Shown: in pieces, positions 6,995 to 9,829 of the stretch
Numbering within the stretch: the first letter of the stretch is position 1
How the letters are laid out: each line of letters begins with the position of its first letter
NCBI GenBank assembly: GCA_943354745.1
Contig: CALRDB010000036.1
Coordinates: forward strand, 1-9,829
Source: Candidatus Nomurabacteria bacterium
GTDB taxonomy: Bacteria; Patescibacteriota; Minisyncoccia; Phycocordibacterales; UBA10002
Direction of reading: 5' to 3'
DNA length: 9,829 nucleotides
Notes under the pieces: generated by a model
What the model saw: only the letters and a program-made list of their open reading frames with translations
What the model was told of the DNA's origin: nothing
Database searches by the model: none
Translations under genes and position numbers: made by a program

Positions 6995-9031
6995 CTAAGG
7001 ATTCTTTACCTCTGCTTCCATAAGTTTTGTAATAGCAGAAATTTCGTCACGAAGAAGCGCGGCCGTTTCAAAGTCTAGAATTTTTATCGCAGCATTAATT
7101 TGTACTTTTTTCTCCTTCAGTAGTTGGGTAATCTTTTTCGTCTTAAGTGTTTCTTTGTCGAGCTCCAAAAGACGTGCGACAGTCTTATCATGTTCTTGAC
7201 CCATGGATTCAGTGATGTCCTGAACTTTTTTTATGATACTTTTCGGCGTAATACCATGTTTTTTGTTATAGGTGACCTGAATCGCACGACGTCGGTCAGT
7301 TTCCTTCATAGCACGGTCAATTGACCCAGTAATAACATCAGCATAGAGAATAACGCGTCCGGCGACGTTTCGCGCAGCGCGACCAATAATCTGGATAAGC
7401 GACGTCTCAGACCGAAGAAAGCCTTCTCTATCCGCGTCCAAAATACCGATAAGCGAAACCTCCGGTAGGTCGAGTCCTTCGCGAAGTAAGTTCACTCCCA
7501 CAATCACATCAAATACACCTTTTCGGAAATTGGAGAGAATCGTAATACGATCAAGCGTTTCCACATCGCTATGCAGGTATTCGGTTTTAATATTCTTCTC
7601 TTTGAGAAAGTCGGTTAAATCCTCGGCCATTTTCTTAGTGAGAGTCGTAGCGATCACTCTCCCTCCTTTTTCAATGTCCTTCTCGGCTTCAGCGATAAAA
7701 TCTTTAATCTGTCCACCATAGTTCCCTTTTTCGTTTACGGGGCGAATTTCGACATGCGGATCGATAAGACCGGTCGGTCTAATAACTTGTTCAACAATTT
7801 GGTTAGCACTTTTCTCAAATTCATAGGGACCCGGAGTAGCCGACGTGAAGAGTATTTGTCCAACTCGCTGCTCGAACTCGTCGAAGGTAAGAGGACGATT
7901 ATCTTTGGCGGATGGTAGTCGAAAGCCGAACTCAACGAGCGACTTCTTTCTCGCCTGATCACCTGCATACATAGCTCGAAGCTGAGGTATGGTCACATGA
8001 GACTCATCGATAATGGTAAGAAAGTCAGCGCTTCCATCAGCTTTGTGAGGAAAATAGGATAAAAGTGTGTCGGGAGCCTCACCGGGAAGTTTGCCGGAAA
8101 AATGACGGGAATAATTCTCAATGCCATTGCAATATCCAACCTCTTTAAGCATTGCTATATCGTAATTAGTTCTTCGTTTAAGACGCTCCGCTTCAAGGAT
8201 TTTACCAGCCTTTTCAAGTTGTTTTAGCCGCTCTTTGAGTTCGAGCTTTATCGTGGCGATCGCTTTCTTACGTTCACCTTCTGGGGTAATGAAGTGTCGT
8301 GTTGGAAAAACAAATATGTGTTCCATCTCTTCGAGTAGTTTTCGACTGATCGGATCAATCTTTTGTATTCCTTCAATACCTGTGTTGTTAAATTCGATAC
8401 GATAAATAACCCGCTCGCTCGGCGGTTGTACCTCTACCACATTGCCGAGTGCCCTAAAGGCACCTGGGGAAAGATCCGCGGTCGTTCGTTCATAGTGAAT
8501 ACCAATGAGTGCCCGAATAAGATCCCCACGAGAAAGCAACATCCCTTTTGTAATTTTACGATTTACCTTTTCGTACTCTTCGGGACTTCCTAGGCCGTAG
8601 ATGCAAGAAACAGAGGCTACAACAATAGTATCGGTTCGAGTTAAGAGTGCCTGAGTTGAGGCATGCCGCAATCGCTCGATTTCTTCATTAATCTGTGCCT
8701 CCTTCTCGATATAGGTATCGCTTACCGACATGTACGCCTCTGGCTGATAAAAATCATAGTACGAAACAAAGTAGTGCACAGCACTGTTAGGAAAAAACTC
8801 ACGGTACTCCTGCGCAAGCTGGGCAGCAAGCGTTTTATTGTGTGCGATAACCAGCGTCGGCTTCTGTATTTGCTGTATTACATTGGCCACCGTGAAGGTC
8901 TTTCCACTACCGGTAACACCAAGGAGCGTTTGATGCGGCAGACCCTTTTCCACTCCCTTCACCAAAGCTTCTATTGCTTTCGGTTGGTCGCCGGCTGGCT
9001 TGTATTCGGTTTTAAGCTGGAACTTTTTCAC
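6995..9031 (-). CDS. uvrB: Excinuclease ABC subunit B
   Basis: UvrB is the helicase-like subunit that receives damaged DNA from UvrA, verifies the lesion and recruits UvrC. From GTG at 9031 the protein has 678 residues, close to E. coli UvrB (673). Visible landmarks are the N-terminal FQLKTEYKPAGDQP, Walker A GVTGSGKT (38-45), the beta-hairpin region with SYYDFYQPEAY, the DEAD-like box DESHVTIPQL (about 340), FTSATPGPYE, helicase motifs V and VI in VGVNLLREGLDLPE and QIIGRAARN, and a C-terminal UVR coiled coil (FETAALLRDEISA) used to bind UvrC. A longer frame begins at GTG 9076, but that codon lies inside the terminator hairpin of the upstream gene and would add 15 hydrophobic residues foreign to the family. 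The GTG at 9031 starts KKFQLKTEY as expected. No Shine-Dalgarno precedes it, and a possible -10 box lies 12 bases upstream, so the mRNA may be almost leaderless. Confidence 0.98.
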   Translation of the reverse strand: MKKFQLKTEYKPAGDQPKAIEALVKGVEKGLPHQTLLGVTGSGKTFTVANVIQQIQKPTLVIAHNKTLAAQLAQEYREFFPNSAVHYFVSYYDFYQPEAYMSVSDTYIEKEAQINEEIERLRHASTQALLTRTDTIVVASVSCIYGLGSPEEYEKVNRKITKGMLLSRGDLIRALIGIHYERTTADLSPGAFRALGNVVEVQPPSERVIYRIEFNNTGIEGIQKIDPISRKLLEEMEHIFVFPTRHFITPEGERKKAIATIKLELKERLKQLEKAGKILEAERLKRRTNYDIAMLKEVGYCNGIENYSRHFSGKLPGEAPDTLLSYFPHKADGSADFLTIIDESHVTIPQLRAMYAGDQARKKSLVEFGFRLPSAKDNRPLTFDEFEQRVGQILFTSATPGPYEFEKSANQIVEQVIRPTGLIDPHVEIRPVNEKGNYGGQIKDFIAEAEKDIEKGGRVIATTLTKKMAEDLTDFLKEKNIKTEYLHSDVETLDRITILSNFRKGVFDVIVGVNLLREGLDLPEVSLIGILDADREGFLRSETSLIQIIGRAARNVAGRVILYADVITGSIDRAMKETDRRRAIQVTYNKKHGITPKSIIKKVQDITESMGQEHDKTVARLLELDKETLKTKKITQLLKEKKVQINAAIKILDFETAALLRDEISAITKLMEAEVKNP

Positions 9032-9042
9032 GGTTTTGAAAC

Positions 9043-9048
9043 TATATA
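9043..9048 (-). promoter_or_regulatory. Candidate -10 box of uvrB
   Basis: TATATA lies between the purS terminator and the GTG start of uvrB, 11 bases upstream of the start codon. If used, transcription would begin only about 5 bases before the GTG. No convincing -35 is seen; the normal position overlaps the terminator hairpin. The case rests on position: a strong terminator just upstream means uvrB needs its own promoter in this short gap. Confidence 0.3.
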
Positions 9049-9050
9049 CC

Positions 9051-9082
9051 AAAAAAAAGAGAGTGACTATTGCCACTCTCTT
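9051..9082 (-). terminator. Intrinsic terminator of purS
   Basis: A 9-bp perfect inverted repeat, AAGAGAGTG (9057-9065) and CACTCTCTT (9074-9082), has an 8-base loop. On the minus strand a run of T follows directly (complement of the A run 9051-9058). It begins 22 bases after the purS stop codon (9105-9107). It separates purS from uvrB and rules out the upstream-extended start of uvrB. Confidence 0.9.
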
Positions 9083-9104
9083 ACTTCAAACGCTGCAAAT
9101 GCTT

Positions 9105-9365
9105 TTACGAACCTTCAATTTCGAACACATCCGTCACCGGATTGAACAGCGAGGAAGGGAGCTTGCCGTTGCGAAGGTCCTCTCCCAGTCTCAGTTTCCA
9201 TTCGGCTAAGTCGTCGGCATCGTCAACCTCAAGAATTGCGCAACGCTCAACTTGGATGCTCACCACGTTGGTATGTCCCATCTGATGAAGAGCGGCACAG
9301 ACAACCTTGTTTTGAGGGTTTAAGGTGGAACCACGAGTAAGTATTTTCAGTAGAATAGTTTTCAT
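9105..9365 (-). CDS. purS: PurS-like subunit of phosphoribosylformylglycinamidine synthase
   Basis: PurS is the small structural subunit that bridges PurQ (glutaminase) and PurL in the multi-subunit FGAM synthetase of purine synthesis. From ATG 9365 the protein has 86 residues, the usual PurS length. It follows the family pattern: an N-terminal strand (MKTILLKIL), then TLNPQNKVVCAALHQMGH (compare VLDPQGSAVQHALHSM in B. subtilis PurS), a second strand VVSIQVERCAILEVDD, an amphipathic helix, and the closing FNPVTDVFEIEG (compare NTVIEDYRYEVEE). The usual G-K after the second strand is E-R here. A longer frame from TTG at 9404 starts beside the upstream terminator's T-run and is rejected. No purQ, purL or purC lies nearby. 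The gene is bracketed by two strong minus-strand terminators, so it appears to be transcribed alone. The family call is from remembered pattern similarity, not a search. Confidence 0.75.
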   Translation of the reverse strand: MKTILLKILTRGSTLNPQNKVVCAALHQMGHTNVVSIQVERCAILEVDDADDLAEWKLRLGEDLRNGKLPSSLFNPVTDVFEIEGS

Positions 9366-9412
9366 AGGAACAATCGACTTGCAGAGACTACCATTTTCTC
9401 TCAAAAAAGGCC

Positions 9413-9442
9413 AAAAAAAACCACCCTACAAGCATAGGGTGG
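9413..9442 (-). terminator. Intrinsic terminator upstream of purS
   Basis: An 8-bp perfect stem, CCACCCTA (9421-9428) and TAGGGTGG (9435-9442), has a 6-base loop. On the minus strand it is followed by eight T (complement of the A run 9413-9420). It lies 32 bases after the stop of the 45-codon small ORF and about 48 bases before the purS ATG. Its presence implies that a transcript arrives from the right, either the small ORF's mRNA or a small RNA. Confidence 0.9.
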
Positions 9443-9474
9443 GAATACCGGCGGGATGAATGGATTCTGATCGC

Positions 9475-9612
9475 TTAACACCATTCGGGGTACTCAATGC
9501 CGTAAAAACGTCTCAACGAAACCCAACCCTTTGATGAGTCGTAGATAACCCTAAACCATTTTTTATACCATTGCGCATCAGCGTTTGGGCAAGAAACGAA
9601 AGAGCCGCTCAT
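9475..9612 (-). CDS. Hypothetical 45-residue aromatic-rich small protein
   Basis: An ATG-to-TAA frame encodes 45 residues. Eleven are aromatic: Trp15, 19, 30 and 44; Tyr16, 24, 37 and 41; Phe5, 20 and 36. Two Cys are at 8 and 45. The central WFRVIYDSSKGWVSLRRF resembles the strand pattern of bacterial SH3 domains (W-x-x-V ... G-W-V), but the protein is too short for a full domain, so this is only a hint. No signal peptide or membrane helix is seen. It is followed after 32 bases by a strong terminator, which supports a real transcription unit. Against it: no Shine-Dalgarno, short length, no recognised family. Its start codon lies in the loop of an inverted repeat. A non-coding RNA ending at the same terminator is an alternative. 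Confidence 0.42.
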   Translation of the reverse strand: MSGSFVSCPNADAQWYKKWFRVIYDSSKGWVSLRRFYGIEYPEWC

Positions 9613-9632
9613 TAGTTTAAGGGCTCGTTTCT
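9592..9632 (-). promoter_or_regulatory. Inverted repeat enclosing the small ORF's start codon
   Basis: On the minus strand AGAAACGAGCC (complement of 9622-9632) can pair with GGCTC-4 bases-CGTTTCT (complement of 9592-9606). This gives 5 bp, a one-sided 4-base bulge and 6 more bp, with a 15-base loop that holds the ATG at 9612-9610. There is no T-run, so it is not a terminator. It may control translation of the small ORF or be a stem of a structured RNA. A TATAAG box (complement of 9646-9651) lies 33 bases upstream of the ATG but has no good -35. Confidence 0.35.
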
Positions 9633-9729
9633 GTGCTTGACATTACTTATACACGTGTTAGTGTGATTTTAGCCGCTCTTTGGCACCCAAAAGTCTCAAT
9701 TCGAATTTAAATACAAAACGATTTCTTGG

Positions 9730-9758
9730 AAAAGGAGGCTCAGGGGAGCTTCCTTTTT
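9730..9758. terminator. Strong hairpin, probable (bidirectional) terminator
   Basis: A 12-bp stem with one G-T pair, AAAAGGAGGCTC (9730-9741) with GAGCTTCCTTTT (9746-9757), closes a 4-base loop. Five T end the plus-strand copy (9754-9758) and four T the minus-strand copy. No plus-strand gene lies just left of it, so it most likely ends a minus-strand gene entering from beyond the right edge. Confidence 0.6.
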
Positions 9759-9829
9759 CGTTTCCTGTGTTGTTCCAACTTTTCTTTCGGTGTCCGGCAA
9801 TCTAAGCATTCCATGATGCGTCGTTGCAG
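9740..9829 (-). other. Open frame running in from the right edge, possible 3' end of a gene
   Basis: On the minus strand a frame is open from the edge to TGA at 9740-9742, 29 codons. It contains MECLDCRTPKEK with a CxxC pair and ends in a very basic tail, HRKRKRKLP. The basic tail is partly encoded by the first arm of the hairpin at 9730-9758, so the stop lies within the terminator. Another frame of similar length is also open here, so this assignment is weak. The rest of 9613-9729 has no coding frame that I can support. Confidence 0.2.

Noticed and set aside
8663..9145. 160-codon plus-strand frame over the 5' half of uvrB and the terminator
   Set aside because: It is antisense to uvrB, has no recognisable domain, and its sequence is explained by the conserved uvrB codons on the other strand.
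9366..9404. TTG at 9404 as the purS start
   Set aside because: It adds 13 residues absent from PurS proteins and lies next to the T-run of the preceding terminator; ATG at 9365 fits the family.
9637..9664. Plus-strand TTGACA (9637-9642) as a promoter
   Set aside because: The -35 is perfect, but the best -10 at 16-17 bases is only TAGTGT, and no plus-strand gene follows before the hairpin at 9730.
9444..9720. Known structured RNA (tmRNA, 6S, SRP RNA, RNase P RNA) before the 9413-9442 terminator
   Set aside because: None of the conserved signature sequences of these RNAs is visible on either strand; only short local stems are seen.
1..9829. CRISPR array, insertion sequence, integrase, toxin-antitoxin or phage genes
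   Set aside because: No regularly spaced repeats, transposase or integrase motifs, or paired small toxin-like genes were found.

Overview
The window looks like part of a bacterial chromosome, most likely from the Patescibacteria/CPR (Parcubacteria-like) group. This placement is an inference. It rests on a soluble histidine kinase with an AHQLRTPLSGIKW-type H box, a tandem-receiver protein with LLSNLGQ/LIKA motifs, an unusually compact UvrA, and seven start codons of which none has a visible Shine-Dalgarno sequence. No marker gene such as 16S rRNA is present to prove it.

Layout, left to right. (1) The 3' end of a plus-strand single-receiver response regulator (2-346) is closed by a strong intrinsic terminator (362-391). 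(2) Everything else recognised is on the minus strand. Read in the direction of transcription, from right to left, it comprises: an open frame and a hairpin at the right edge; a 45-codon aromatic-rich small ORF with its own terminator; a stand-alone purS with its own terminator; uvrB; a FIST-domain protein; a soluble histidine kinase; a two-receiver response regulator; and uvrA. uvrA converges on the plus-strand receiver gene.

Functional reading. uvrA and uvrB encode the damage-recognition half of nucleotide excision repair (uvrC is not here). Between them lies a three-gene signalling block, FIST - histidine kinase - REC-REC. The FIST protein is a plausible ligand-sensing partner, the kinase has no transmembrane segment or recognised sensor domain, and the response regulator has two receivers and no output domain. 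PurS is a small subunit of FGAM synthetase and stands here without purQ or purL.

Points of most interest: UvrA lacks most of the insertion domain found in E. coli UvrA, and one zinc-module position reads Asp instead of Cys. The uvrB/FIST boundary carries a long-loop terminator with a candidate extended -10 promoter inside the loop. The longest uvrB frame begins inside the upstream gene's terminator hairpin, so its start should move downstream. The 45-codon small ORF ends just before a strong terminator and has its start codon in the loop of an inverted repeat. I see no rRNA, tRNA, CRISPR array, insertion sequence or phage gene, and no clearly new multi-gene system.
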